27,905 bases of DNA from NCBI GenBank assembly GCA_002314325.1, contig DCFC01000029.1, forward strand, positions 120,736 through 148,640. The letters run 5' to 3'. Position numbers and translations under genes: made by a program. The first letter of the stretch is position 1. Every line of letters starts with the position of its first letter. Shown piece after piece: positions 1 to 7,886 of this stretch. This DNA comes from Megamonas hypermegale. GTDB lineage: Bacteria > Bacillota > Negativicutes > Selenomonadales > Selenomonadaceae. The notes under the pieces were generated by a model, which was given only the letters and a program-made list of their open reading frames with translations, was not told the origin of the DNA and made no database searches.

Positions 1-50
1 ATAAACTATTATACTGCTGGCTGACAGGCTCGATGACTGGCGCAGCAGGC
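1..50. repeat. Partial copy A of the palindromic intergenic element
   Basis: The window opens inside a copy of the element described at 6600-6720. Bases 1-18 are the right inner arm (ataaactattatactgct), followed by the GGCT that starts the long flank and a CTCGAT block that also occurs in copy C. The outer part (about 34-48) is diverged. Against copy B nearly all differences there are A/G or C/T swaps that make copy A more GC-rich. The copy runs up to the pilT stop codon (50-52), so it lies directly behind that gene. The left arm and loop fall outside the window. Confidence 0.75.
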
Positions 51-1072
51 TACTTTATAACTGTTTTATCGATTATACCGCGTTCCAGCAAATAATTTAT
101 ACCGTCCTGCATGGTCTGCATTCCTTTCTGCCTGTTCAGCTGCATTTGCGAAACAAGCTGCTGATTTTGCCCCTGCCGAATGATATTTCGCACGGATGAA
201 GTAGCCAGCAGTATCTCCATACAGCACACCAGTTCATTTTGCAATGTCGGCAATAGTTTCTGTACGATAATGCAGTTTAAGCTCTGCGCAATCTGTGTAA
301 GTATACTGTTTTGGTCGTTGGACGGGAAAAAACTTTCCATGCGCGACAGTGCTTCCACCGCCGAACCGGCATGCAGTGTTCCCAGAACAAGATGACCCGT
401 TTCCGCCGCAGCCAGTGTCGCCTGCATCGTCGGCGTATCACGGATTTCTCCTATCATTAAAATATCCGGGTCCTGACGCAGCGCCATTTTCACAGCCTGC
501 GCAAAATCAGAGAAATCTTCATTGTATTCACGCTGCTGAATTAGCGATTTATTATTGGTAAAAATATATTCAATCGGGTCTTCCAGCGTGATAATATGCT
601 TCGTGCCGGAACGGTTTATATATTCCAGCATGGAAGCAAGCGTTGTGCTCTTGCCGGTGCCTGTTGCTCCGCAGATTAAAATCAGTCCCTTATTTTCCTG
701 TAGCTGTTTTTTCAATATGTCTGCCGTTATAAAAGAATTAATATTTAAAATATTTTTGTTTATTAAGCGCACAGCCAGATTAAACTTTCCGCCCGCTTGA
801 AAAACATTCAGTCGAAACCGTCTATCTGCATACGCATAGGCACAGTCCAAGGCTTTCTGCCGCTTGAGCAAATCCCGCTGACATTCACTCAGTATCTGCC
901 CCAGTACATTTATAATATCGCTGTTGCTGAAAAAATATGTCTTATCTATTTTCAGTTCATTTTTTCGCCGCAGATACACAAAATTATTAGCGCCCAAATG
1001 AATATCCGAAGCATTTAAGGTTATCGCCTTTTGCAACACCAACTGAAATTTACTTAAACTTATAGACGCCAT
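50..1072 (-). CDS. pilT: Type IV pilus retraction ATPase PilT
   Basis: Hexameric secretion-superfamily ATPase of 340 residues, the usual PilT length, expected to power pilus disassembly at the inner membrane for twitching or DNA uptake. Visible motifs are Walker A GATGTGKS at about 135-142, an Asp box EDPIEY at 164-169, Walker B ILMIGEIRD at about 204-212, a His box around 222-234 (AAAETGHLVLGTLH) and, near the C-terminus, a VRNIIRQ segment matching the AIRNLIRE motif that distinguishes PilT from PilB. The start codon overlaps the end of the pilB-like gene by 23 bases, so the two are translationally coupled. No pilin or PilC gene is visible; they may lie beyond the window start. A generic GspE-like function is less likely given the length and C-terminal motif. 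Confidence 0.9.
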   Translation of the reverse strand: MASISLSKFQLVLQKAITLNASDIHLGANNFVYLRRKNELKIDKTYFFSNSDIINVLGQILSECQRDLLKRQKALDCAYAYADRRFRLNVFQAGGKFNLAVRLINKNILNINSFITADILKKQLQENKGLILICGATGTGKSTTLASMLEYINRSGTKHIITLEDPIEYIFTNNKSLIQQREYNEDFSDFAQAVKMALRQDPDILMIGEIRDTPTMQATLAAAETGHLVLGTLHAGSAVEALSRMESFFPSNDQNSILTQIAQSLNCIIVQKLLPTLQNELVCCMEILLATSSVRNIIRQGQNQQLVSQMQLNRQKGMQTMQDGINYLLERGIIDKTVIK

Positions 1073-2336
1073 TCAATACCCGCCACACTTCCTGCGCCGT
1101 CGTCGTTCCGTCCAGAACTTTTTCCCGGCAGTCGTCCAGCAATGTTTTCATGCCGTTTAAGCGCAAAAACCGTTTTAATTTCAAATCGCCTTCGCCTTTG
1201 GCTATGAGCATGCGCACCGTATCGTCAACTTTCATTATTTCATGTACGGCGCTTCTGCCGGCATAGCCGCTGTTGTTGCAAAAAGCACAGCCTGTACCGC
1301 GAAGCAGTTTCATGCCGGAATAAAATTTATCACCCAGCAAAAAAGCTTCCAGCGAATTTTCCTGCGGTATATAAACTTCCCTGCATTTAGGGCAGATACG
1401 GCGTACCAGACGCTGCGCTGTACTGCCCGCCAAAGCAATGGACAGCATAGCCGGTGCAACTTTCATGTCCAAAAGGCGCGCCACCGCCCCTACAGCACTT
1501 GCCGTGTGCAGCGTAGTAAAGACGAGATGGCCGGTCAGTGCCGCCCGCACCGCTTCGCCGGCCGAATATTCATCCCGTATCTCGCCAATCATCACGATAT
1601 CCGGGTCTTGACGCAGCACTGCTCTAAGTCCTTTGGCAAAATCCATACCGGCTTTTAAATTCACCTGCATCTGATTTATACCGGCAATCTTCATTTCAAT
1701 CGGGTCTTCAATCGTTACAATGTTCACACTTTCTCTGTTCAAATAACTGAGCACACTGTACAGCAGCGTCGATTTGCCGGAATTCACCGGTCCTGTAATT
1801 GTAATAATTCCGCTGGATGATTTAATCAGGCTTTTAAACAGTTTCAGATTATATTCACTAAATCCCATTTGCGTCAGCGACAATATTTTACTGTCGCTTA
1901 TTAACAGGCGCATGACCATTTTTTCGCCGAACAGCACGGGAATGACAGAAACTCTGATATCGAGATGTTTCTGCGCATATAAAATACTGCCGTCCTGCGG
2001 TATCCGTTTTTCGGAAATATCCATACCGGCCGTCAGTTTCAGATACGATATCAGTTGATTTTGTACGGCAGGCGGAATTTCATACACAAACAGCAGTACG
2101 CCGTCAATGCGAAACCGTATGCGCAGACCGTCCTCCTGCGGCTCCAGATGAATATCGCTGGCATTCATAAATGCGGCATAATCAATGATTATATCGGCAA
2201 GGCTGCTTATCGGCGATTTAGCCAGCGTGCCCTGCAATAAACTGTTCCTGCTGCTTACGGCCAAAGTCTGCCTGATTTTAGCTATGCACGTATCCAAATC
2301 CAGCCGCAACTTTTCAAGCAAATTCATCACCTGCAC
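1050..2336 (-). CDS. PilB/GspE-family pilus assembly ATPase, short form
   Basis: Assembly ATPase of type IV pili or type II secretion, 428 residues, against roughly 560 for canonical PilB. The N-terminal MshEN-type domain (bound by c-di-GMP in some relatives) is absent and the protein starts almost at the ASDIHLEP segment (59-66). Motifs are Walker A GPVNSGKST (182-190, with V-N in place of the usual T-G), Asp box EDPIE (210-214), Walker B IVMIGEIRD (about 247-255), and a Zn-binding tetracysteine CPKC (315-318) and C-x2-C (350-353). It shares a 23-base overlap with pilT. The GTG at 2336 is the longest start; an ATG at 2327 with AGG very close upstream is an alternative. The gene sits behind aroE but is separated from it by a terminator, so a separate promoter is expected. 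Such short forms resemble competence ComGA proteins, so ComGA is a reasonable alternative name. Confidence 0.85.
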   Translation of the reverse strand: MQVMNLLEKLRLDLDTCIAKIRQTLAVSSRNSLLQGTLAKSPISSLADIIIDYAAFMNASDIHLEPQEDGLRIRFRIDGVLLFVYEIPPAVQNQLISYLKLTAGMDISEKRIPQDGSILYAQKHLDIRVSVIPVLFGEKMVMRLLISDSKILSLTQMGFSEYNLKLFKSLIKSSSGIITITGPVNSGKSTLLYSVLSYLNRESVNIVTIEDPIEMKIAGINQMQVNLKAGMDFAKGLRAVLRQDPDIVMIGEIRDEYSAGEAVRAALTGHLVFTTLHTASAVGAVARLLDMKVAPAMLSIALAGSTAQRLVRRICPKCREVYIPQENSLEAFLLGDKFYSGMKLLRGTGCAFCNNSGYAGRSAVHEIMKVDDTVRMLIAKGEGDLKLKRFLRLNGMKTLLDDCREKVLDGTTTAQEVWRVLNGVYKFK

Positions 2337-2379
2337 TAAAAAAATAAAAAAGATGTATAGGCCTTAGCACCTATACATC
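2337..2379 (-). terminator. Rho-independent terminator behind aroE
   Basis: Inverted repeat gatgtatagg (2352-2361) / cctatacatc (2370-2379) with an 8-base loop. On the minus strand it is followed by a long T-rich tract (complement of the A-run at 2337-2351). It ends the rnhB-to-aroE transcript and lies just before the pilB-like start, so that gene either depends on read-through or has its own promoter. Confidence 0.85.
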
Positions 2380-2418
2380 CATGAATACTACGGTCTGAAA
2401 ATCGCAGACTGATTATAA

Positions 2419-3276
2419 TTATTTATTTTTCGCCAGATACTCGCGCAATGCTTTAACCATGACTTCAACATCGACTTTTTCGCCTGTCCAGTACCGCAGC
2501 GACGCTGCGCCCTGTTCGGCAAGCATCTTCTCGCCGTTGAGAATTTTATGGCCGCGCGCTTGCGCTTCCTGTAAAAATCTCGTTTTTGCAGGCGTATATA
2601 CAATATCATAGACAAAAGCATCCCTGTTGACTTTTTCCCACTCAATCGGCACTGCAGTATCAACATTAGGAAACATGCCGAGCGGCGTGGTGTTTACCAG
2701 CAAATCGGCTTTTGCAAGCCATGCTGTAAACGCTTCGTCATGCCAGTCGTATGCCGCGATATCGGCTAAATCCTTAAACGAAGCTGCCAGTTTTTCGCCT
2801 TTGGCCTGATTGCGCACGCCCAAAACGATATGCGCTGCTTTTTGCTGTATAAGGCCGCAGATAATAGCGCGCGATGCGCCGCCTGCGCCGAAAATCACAA
2901 TCGTTTTGTCTTTTAAGGCAAATCCTTCTTTTAATAAAGGATTGATAAAGCCGATTACGTCCGTATTGTAGCCGTATAATCTGCCGTTTTCTATCTTTAC
3001 CGTATTGACGGCACCGATAAATTTCGCCGTATCGTCGATTTCGTCCAAATACTGCATAATCGTCACCTTATGCGGAATGGTTACGTTAAATCCGCTGAAG
3101 TTGGCGGCTTTTAGACCAAAAACGGCCGTTTTTAAATCTTCCGGCGCTATCGGCATGGCGATATAAGCATAATCAAGCCCTGAGGCCGAGAGGGCCGCAT
3201 TCTGAATTACCGGCGATAGCGAATGTTTTATTGGATAACCGATTACACCCAGATTTTTCGTTTTTCCCGTATACAT
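2419..3276 (-). CDS. aroE: Shikimate dehydrogenase (NADP+)
   Basis: Reduces 3-dehydroshikimate to shikimate in the cytosolic chorismate pathway. The protein has 285 residues, typical of AroE. Visible motifs are SLSP shikimate-binding residues (19-22), NVTIPHK with the catalytic lysine at 70, NTV (91-93), NTD with the catalytic aspartate at 106, and the NADP-binding GAGGASR (130-136). The C-terminal lid region NGEKMLAEQGAASLRYWTG matches the family. It starts 14 bases behind the comM stop and is the last gene of the rnhB-yraN-ubiX-comM-aroE run, followed by a terminator. The ribosome-binding site is weak, consistent with coupling to comM. Confidence 0.95.
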   Translation of the reverse strand: MYTGKTKNLGVIGYPIKHSLSPVIQNAALSASGLDYAYIAMPIAPEDLKTAVFGLKAANFSGFNVTIPHKVTIMQYLDEIDDTAKFIGAVNTVKIENGRLYGYNTDVIGFINPLLKEGFALKDKTIVIFGAGGASRAIICGLIQQKAAHIVLGVRNQAKGEKLAASFKDLADIAAYDWHDEAFTAWLAKADLLVNTTPLGMFPNVDTAVPIEWEKVNRDAFVYDIVYTPAKTRFLQEAQARGHKILNGEKMLAEQGAASLRYWTGEKVDVEVMVKALREYLAKNK

Positions 3277-3290
3277 TTCATACCCGCTTT

Positions 3291-4820
3291 CTAATTTTTT
3301 TCCGTCAGCGACAGATTATTGCGGAACTGTACCGCCTGGGCGATATGACCGCCCTCGATACGGTCCGCGCCGTTTAAATCGGCGATTGTCTGCGCTACTT
3401 TTATTATTCTATCATAAGCACGGGCACTTAAACGCATTTGTTCAAAAACTAATTTCAGCATTTGACTTGCATCATCGGTGAGACGGCAGAATTCCTTAAT
3501 CATGGCATGCGACATCTGAGCATTGCAGAAGATATTGCAGCCTTTAAAGCGGCTCAGCTGTATCTGTCGAGCTTTTTCCACCCGCTGGCGGATTACAGCG
3601 GAACACTCCGCCTTATCACCAGAAGCAAAATCCTGATACTGCACGCGCGGCACCTGAATTTGAATGTCTATTCTGTCGAGCAGCGGACCGGAAATCTTGC
3701 GTGTATACCGCTTAATTTCATAATCGGTGCAAGTGCATTCATGCAGCCTGTCGTTTTTGTAGCCGCATGGACACGGGTTCATTGAAGCCACCAAAATCAT
3801 GCGTGAAGGAAATTTAAGCGAAGCATTCACGCGGGTAATCAGGACTTCACCGTCCTCCAGCGGCTGGCGCAAAGCCTCCAGAGCCATTTTGCTGAACTCC
3901 GGCAGCTCATCGAGAAATAAAACGCCGTTATGGCTGAGTGTAACCTCGCCCGGCTTCGGTATCGTTCCGCCGCCGATTATGCCGACGCTCGACACGGTGT
4001 GATGCGGACTGCGGAACGGTCTTTGCATGATAAGACCGCCGTTGCGGGACAACAAACCGGCTATGCTGTAAATCTTCGTAACTTCCAGTGCTTCCTGATA
4101 CGACATCTTCGGCAAAATGGACGGCAAACGCCGCGCCAGCATGGTCTTTCCCGTGCCGGGCGAACCGACCATCAGCACATTGTGTCCGCCGGAAGCTGCA
4201 ACTTCCAATGCTTTCTTCGCCATGAACTGACCTTGTACATCGGCAAAATCATCAACGAATACATCATTATCCATTTTCGGCGGAATACGCACGGACGGTT
4301 CCAATTTTTCTCTGCCTTCCAGAAAGGCGATAAGCTGCGACAGCTCTTCCACAGCGTAAACTTCAATGCCGTCGACCAGAAGCGCTTCCCGCTCATTTCC
4401 TTTCGCTACGAAAAACCGCTTTATATGGAGCTTTCTGCACAAAATCGCCATCGGCAGAACGCCTGGCACTGTGCGCAGCTGTCCTTCCAACGACAATTCC
4501 GCCACAAACATGCTGTCGGCGCAGCTTTCCCTGTCAAGATAGCCATATGCCTGCAACAGCGCAACGGCTATCGGCAAATCGAGCATGGAGCCGTTCTTGC
4601 GCAAATCTGCCGGTGCAAGATTTACCGTAATGCGCTTCGGCGCTAAAGTGACACCGGCATTTCGTACAGCGGCACGAACGCGCTCACGCGCCTCTTTTAC
4701 GGCGATATCGGCAAGGCCTACGATTTCAAACTTAGGCAATCCATTCGTAACATCGGCTTCGACTTCAATGAGCATACCGTCTATGCCCAGCGTTGTCGCT
4801 CCGAATGTTTTAGCAAACAT
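3291..4820 (-). CDS. comM: ComM/YifB family AAA+ Mg-chelatase-like ATPase
   Basis: Family members include ComM, the hexameric helicase that promotes branch migration during natural transformation. The protein has 509 residues, the normal length. Features are the N-terminal YifB domain (NGLPKFEIVGLAD, about 26-38), Walker A GSPGTGKT (219-226), Walker B GVLFLDELPEF, the MNPCPCGY cysteine segment and the C-terminal Mg-chelatase-like domain (RAYDRIIKVAQTIADL). It is co-directional with the pilT and pilB-like genes, though not in the same transcript unit, which fits a competence theme. Its Shine-Dalgarno sequence lies in a GC-rich stem-loop between the ubiX stop and this start (see 4828-4840). A role in transformation is inferred from the family only. 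Confidence 0.9.
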   Translation of the reverse strand: MFAKTFGATTLGIDGMLIEVEADVTNGLPKFEIVGLADIAVKEARERVRAAVRNAGVTLAPKRITVNLAPADLRKNGSMLDLPIAVALLQAYGYLDRESCADSMFVAELSLEGQLRTVPGVLPMAILCRKLHIKRFFVAKGNEREALLVDGIEVYAVEELSQLIAFLEGREKLEPSVRIPPKMDNDVFVDDFADVQGQFMAKKALEVAASGGHNVLMVGSPGTGKTMLARRLPSILPKMSYQEALEVTKIYSIAGLLSRNGGLIMQRPFRSPHHTVSSVGIIGGGTIPKPGEVTLSHNGVLFLDELPEFSKMALEALRQPLEDGEVLITRVNASLKFPSRMILVASMNPCPCGYKNDRLHECTCTDYEIKRYTRKISGPLLDRIDIQIQVPRVQYQDFASGDKAECSAVIRQRVEKARQIQLSRFKGCNIFCNAQMSHAMIKEFCRLTDDASQMLKLVFEQMRLSARAYDRIIKVAQTIADLNGADRIEGGHIAQAVQFRNNLSLTEKN

Positions 4821-4827
4821 TTTATCA

Positions 4828-4840
4828 CCCCTTCGGGGGC
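4828..4840 (-). promoter_or_regulatory. Stem-loop containing the comM Shine-Dalgarno sequence
   Basis: On the minus strand the comM leader reads AGCCCCCGAAGGGGTGATAA before the ATG. CCCC and GGGG can form a four-base-pair GC stem, with an extra G-U pair, around a CGAA loop. The GGGG arm is the Shine-Dalgarno sequence. This could lower comM translation unless ribosomes arriving from ubiX open it. The structure is read from sequence; the regulatory effect is inference. Confidence 0.5.
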
Positions 4841-4844
4841 TTTA

Positions 4845-5435
4845 TTAATTTTCTTCGACTGTCCAGCGTTTGAATAAATTTGTCTGTACGCCTAAAGTAT
4901 CACAAATTTTACCCACCAGCATATCCACAAGTTCATCAATCGTCTGCGGTTTGTGATAAAATCCCGGACAAGCCGGCAAAATGCGCGCGCCTGCTTGCGA
5001 TAATTTAAGCATATTTTCCAAATGAATAGCATGAACAGGAGTTTCACGCGGCACCAATACCAGTTTTCTGCCTTCTTTCAAAGTAACATCGGCGCTGCGC
5101 GTCAATAAATTATCGGTAATTCCCCCTGCCAGACACCCCAAAGTTTTCATTGAGCACGGCACGACGACCATAGCTTCACAGGGGAAAGAACCGCTTGCGA
5201 TAGCACTATCAATACGCTTCACATCATAGACCTTATGGACTAATTTTGTCAACTGCTCACGGCTTACGCCGCATTCATATTCCAGTACCTGCCAGCCGGC
5301 GTCGGAGGCGACAAAATGTACCTCAATCCCGCAATCTGCAAGGACTTGCACCAGCCGGTACGCGTAAATTCCCCCGCTGGCACCCGCTACGCCGACCACA
5401 ATCCGTCTTTTGGCTGAAAAATCCTTTAAAATCAA
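4845..5435 (-). CDS. ubiX: Flavin prenyltransferase UbiX
   Basis: Makes prenylated FMN, the cofactor of UbiD-family decarboxylases, from FMN and dimethylallyl phosphate. The protein has 196 residues, a usual size. Motifs are GVAGASGGIYAYRL near the N-terminus (FMN phosphate binding), VVPCSMKTLGCLAGGITDNL and the signature RSADVTLKEGRKLVLVPRETP. The start is TTG at 5435, overlapping the yraN stop as TTGA, with AAGGAG about ten bases upstream. No ubiD gene lies in the window, so the client decarboxylase is elsewhere. Confidence 0.93.
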   Translation of the reverse strand: MILKDFSAKRRIVVGVAGASGGIYAYRLVQVLADCGIEVHFVASDAGWQVLEYECGVSREQLTKLVHKVYDVKRIDSAIASGSFPCEAMVVVPCSMKTLGCLAGGITDNLLTRSADVTLKEGRKLVLVPRETPVHAIHLENMLKLSQAGARILPACPGFYHKPQTIDELVDMLVGKICDTLGVQTNLFKRWTVEEN

Positions 5436-5776
5436 ACTTCAAACGCTCCTTCCAAATGATTGAATGAAAAAATATAACTATCATAGTAAATTACTTCAAT
5501 TATATCAAATCTGTATGCCGTATTTTCACTAAAGTTACACGATAAATAGTACTGTGCCGTCTTGATTATTTTCTTTCTTTTACTATAGTTTACAAACTCT
5601 GCCGGTCTGCCGTAACGATTATTTTTTCTCGTTTTCACCTCAATGAAGCAGACTGTATTATTTATTTTAGCAATAATATCTATTTCGCCGAATTTGCTGT
5701 GAAAATTGCGCTTTAATATCGTATATCCTTTATTTTGCAGATATTTTGCCGCCTCATCTTCACCCCTTGCCCCCAT
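5432..5776 (-). CDS. yraN: YraN/UPF0102 family nuclease-like protein
   Basis: Small 114-residue protein of the UPF0102 family, which has a restriction-endonuclease-like PD-(D/E)XK fold. The N-terminus GARGEDEAAKYLQNKGY and the core GEIDIIA...CFIEVKTR (D and E-x-K) are diagnostic. Its role is not firmly established; it is usually found beside rnhB, as here (25 bases downstream of it). It overlaps the ubiX start by four bases. The ATG at 5776 is preferred because the conserved region begins right after it, although the ribosome-binding site is weak. Confidence 0.88.
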   Translation of the reverse strand: MGARGEDEAAKYLQNKGYTILKRNFHSKFGEIDIIAKINNTVCFIEVKTRKNNRYGRPAEFVNYSKRKKIIKTAQYYLSCNFSENTAYRFDIIEVIYYDSYIFSFNHLEGAFEV

Positions 5777-5801
5777 ATTCTTTTTAGCCGGAATTTTTTT
5801 C

Positions 5802-6569
5802 TCAGCGAAAACTGACCATGGATTTTATCGGTTCGAATGAACAGCGGTGAATTGCACACGGACCGTATTTAGACAGTGCTTCGAGATGCTCTTTCGTGCC
5901 GTAACCTTTATTCTGCGCAAATCCGTACTGCGGATAAATTTTGTCGAACTCATTCATCATTCTGTCGCGCGTTACTTTGGCCACGATGGACGCCGCCGCA
6001 ATGGACGCCGACTTGGCATCGCCCTTAACGATTGACTGGTGCGGTATGTCCAGACTGTCGAGCGGCATGGCGTCTATTAAAACTTCATCCGGTTTTACCT
6101 TCAAGCCGTAAATTGCCTGATACATTCCATTCATCGCCGCCTGATAGATATTTATTCTGTCAATCGTCTTTTCGTCGATTACAGCCGTATGCACAGCTAC
6201 AGCATTGGCGAGAATAATATCATACAGCTTTTCCCGCGTGGCTTCCGACAACTTTTTCGAGTCATTGAGCTTTTCAATAAAAAAATTGGGCGGCAAAATC
6301 ACGGCCGACACGACGACCGGTCCCGCCAGAGGTCCTCTGCCGACTTCATCTACTCCGGCAACGAATTTATGGCCGCGCTGAACGCATTCATTTTCATATT
6401 TATACAAAGCGGCAACGCGCTGCCGTTCTTTTTCCTGCCGCAATCTTGCTTTCAAAAGCGACTGCACTCCCTTGCGCTCATCGCGCTCAATCGCCTGCCA
6501 GAGTTCTTCAGTGCCGTTTGTTTCCAGCAGCGACTTTATTTCCTTTATCGATAAACTGCTTATATCCAT
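5802..6569 (-). CDS. rnhB: Ribonuclease HII
   Basis: Endonuclease that cuts RNA in RNA-DNA hybrids and starts removal of misincorporated ribonucleotides. Diagnostic motifs are GVDEVGRGPLAGPVV (catalytic D-E), SKKLSEATREKLY, DAMPL and KSASIAAASIVAKVTRD. An extra N-terminal helical region of about 70 residues precedes the catalytic core, common in Firmicute enzymes. The ATG at 6569 is chosen because AGGTGG lies about five bases upstream; a GTG at 6578 would add three residues but overlaps that Shine-Dalgarno sequence. It is the first gene of the minus-strand run through aroE. Its promoter must lie in the 6570-6880 region that also holds palindromic element copy B. Confidence 0.94.
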   Translation of the reverse strand: MDISSLSIKEIKSLLETNGTEELWQAIERDERKGVQSLLKARLRQEKERQRVAALYKYENECVQRGHKFVAGVDEVGRGPLAGPVVVSAVILPPNFFIEKLNDSKKLSEATREKLYDIILANAVAVHTAVIDEKTIDRINIYQAAMNGMYQAIYGLKVKPDEVLIDAMPLDSLDIPHQSIVKGDAKSASIAAASIVAKVTRDRMMNEFDKIYPQYGFAQNKGYGTKEHLEALSKYGPCAIHRCSFEPIKSMVSFR

Positions 6570-6599
6570 TTTTTCCACCTGCTTTATAAATTTTACCTG

Positions 6600-6720
6600 T
6601 TATGCTAGTTAATTTTCCCAAGCAGCATAATAGTTTATATTTAGTGAGGTTAAGTGACAACATCGAACGAATATAAACTATTATACTGCTGGCTATAGAC
6701 TCAATGTTTTACTAATACAA
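6600..6720. repeat. Palindromic intergenic element, copy B (complete)
   Basis: This lies in the 313-base divergent gap between rnhB and fba. Order: outer repeat TTATGCTAG (6600-6608), short 12-base flank, left inner arm agcagcataatagtttatat (6621-6640), 30-base asymmetric loop (6641-6670), right arm atataaactattatactgct (6671-6690), long 21-base flank (6691-6711), outer repeat CTAATACAA (6712-6720). The inner arms match at 19 of 20 positions. The outer inverted similarity continues about 16 bases beyond the terminal repeats (18 of 25 matches in all). The loop holds two AGTGA units ten bases apart. The arms, the loop and most of the flanks recur in copies C and D. No reading frame is seen. Confidence 0.9.
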
Positions 6721-6834
6721 CGAATAAATTTTATAAAATTATATCACATAACAGGCCGTTCTCAAATTCATTGCATATTATCTTTCTTCCTGCAAATAAT
6801 TTTCAGATTTTGATATACAAATTGACAGAATTTA

Positions 6835-6843
6835 TGATATAAT
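6835..6843 (+). promoter_or_regulatory. Extended -10 promoter element of fba
   Basis: TGATATAAT is a perfect extended -10 (TGN followed by TATAAT). A TTGACA at 6822-6827 is only ten bases upstream and so cannot be the partner -35. The transcript would start near 6850, giving a leader of roughly 30 bases before the fba ATG. This is the only promoter-like sequence seen between copy B and fba. Confidence 0.6.
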
Positions 6844-6882
6844 GTTGATGAAATTTAAATTATGATTATGGAGGTCTTTTAC

Positions 6883-7848
6883 ATGCCATTAGTAACAACA
6901 AAAGAAATGTTTAAGAAAGCGTATGAAGGCGGCTATGCAATCGGTGCTTTTAACGTAAACAATATGGAAATCGTTCAGGGTATCACTGAAGCTGCTAAAG
7001 AATTAAACGCTCCGTTAATTCTCCAGTGCTCCGCTGGCGCTAGAAAATACGCTAAACATCAGTACCTCGTTCATCTTGTACAGGCTGCTATCGAAGACAC
7101 TGGTCTTCCTATCGCTCTGCATCTCGACCACGGTGCTGATTTTGAAACTTGCAAATCCTGCATTGATGGCGGTTTTACTTCCGTTATGTTCGACGGCTCC
7201 CATTATGATTTCAAAGAAAACATCGAAAAAACTAAACAGGTTGTAGAATATGCTCACGCTCACGGCGTAGTAGTAGAAGCTGAACTTGGCCAGCTCGCTG
7301 GTATTGAAGACGATGTTAAAGTAGCTGCACACGAAGCACATTACACTGACCCGGCTGAAGTTGAAGAATTCGTAACGAAAACAGGCGTTGACTCCCTGGC
7401 TATCGCTATCGGTACTAGCCACGGCGCTTACAAATTCACTCCAGAACAGTGCACAAGAAATGAAGACGGCATCTTAGTTCCGCCTCCACTTCGTTTCGAC
7501 ATTCTCGAAGAAGTTGCAAAACGTCTTCCTAACTTCCCGATCGTTTTACACGGTGCTTCCTCCGTTCCGCAGGATTTCGTAAAAATCATCAACGAAAACG
7601 GCGGCCATATGCCGGATGCTGTTGGTGTGCCTGAAGACCAGCTCCGCAAAGCTGCTTCCATGGCTGTTTGCAAAATCAACATCGACTCCGACCTGCGCCT
7701 TGCAATGACTGCTGGTATCCGCAAACATTTCAACGATCATCCAGATCATTTCGACCCGCGTCAATATGTAGCTGACGGCAGAACTAACATCAAAGCACTT
7801 GTTGCTCACAAAATTAAAGACGTTCTCGGCTGCGACGGCAAAGCTTAA
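6883..7848 (+). CDS. fba: Class II fructose-bisphosphate aldolase
   Basis: Zn-dependent aldolase interconverting fructose 1,6-bisphosphate and dihydroxyacetone phosphate plus glyceraldehyde 3-phosphate in glycolysis and gluconeogenesis. The protein has 321 residues from the ATG at 6883. GGAGG at 6870-6874 with eight bases spacing decides this start over an in-frame ATG at 6862 that precedes the Shine-Dalgarno site. Motifs are ALHLDHGAD (about 78-86, catalytic D82 and metal ligand H83), VEAELGQLAG with metal-ligand Glu around 133, GTSHGAYK with a metal His around 180, and LHGASSVP. Codon use is strongly biased, with few rare codons, as expected for a highly expressed glycolytic gene. It has its own extended -10 promoter and terminator. 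Confidence 0.95.
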   Translation: MPLVTTKEMFKKAYEGGYAIGAFNVNNMEIVQGITEAAKELNAPLILQCSAGARKYAKHQYLVHLVQAAIEDTGLPIALHLDHGADFETCKSCIDGGFTSVMFDGSHYDFKENIEKTKQVVEYAHAHGVVVEAELGQLAGIEDDVKVAAHEAHYTDPAEVEEFVTKTGVDSLAIAIGTSHGAYKFTPEQCTRNEDGILVPPPLRFDILEEVAKRLPNFPIVLHGASSVPQDFVKIINENGGHMPDAVGVPEDQLRKAASMAVCKINIDSDLRLAMTAGIRKHFNDHPDHFDPRQYVADGRTNIKALVAHKIKDVLGCDGKA

Positions 7849-7886
7849 TTTGCTTTTGACGTATTAAATTAATCATAATATAAAAA

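Noticed and set aside
6641..6670. An integron attC site
   Set aside because: GTTAAGT in the loop fits the core consensus GTTRRRY, but no matching RYYYAAC partner, cassette arrangement or integrase is seen.
6621..6690. A dif-like XerC/XerD site in the arms of the palindromic element
   Set aside because: The GCATAA/TTATAT look is superficial. The spacing and length do not match a 28-base dif site, and several copies occur rather than one.
6822..6843. TTGACA plus TATAAT as a complete fba promoter
   Set aside because: The spacing is only ten bases; the extended -10 alone is the better reading.
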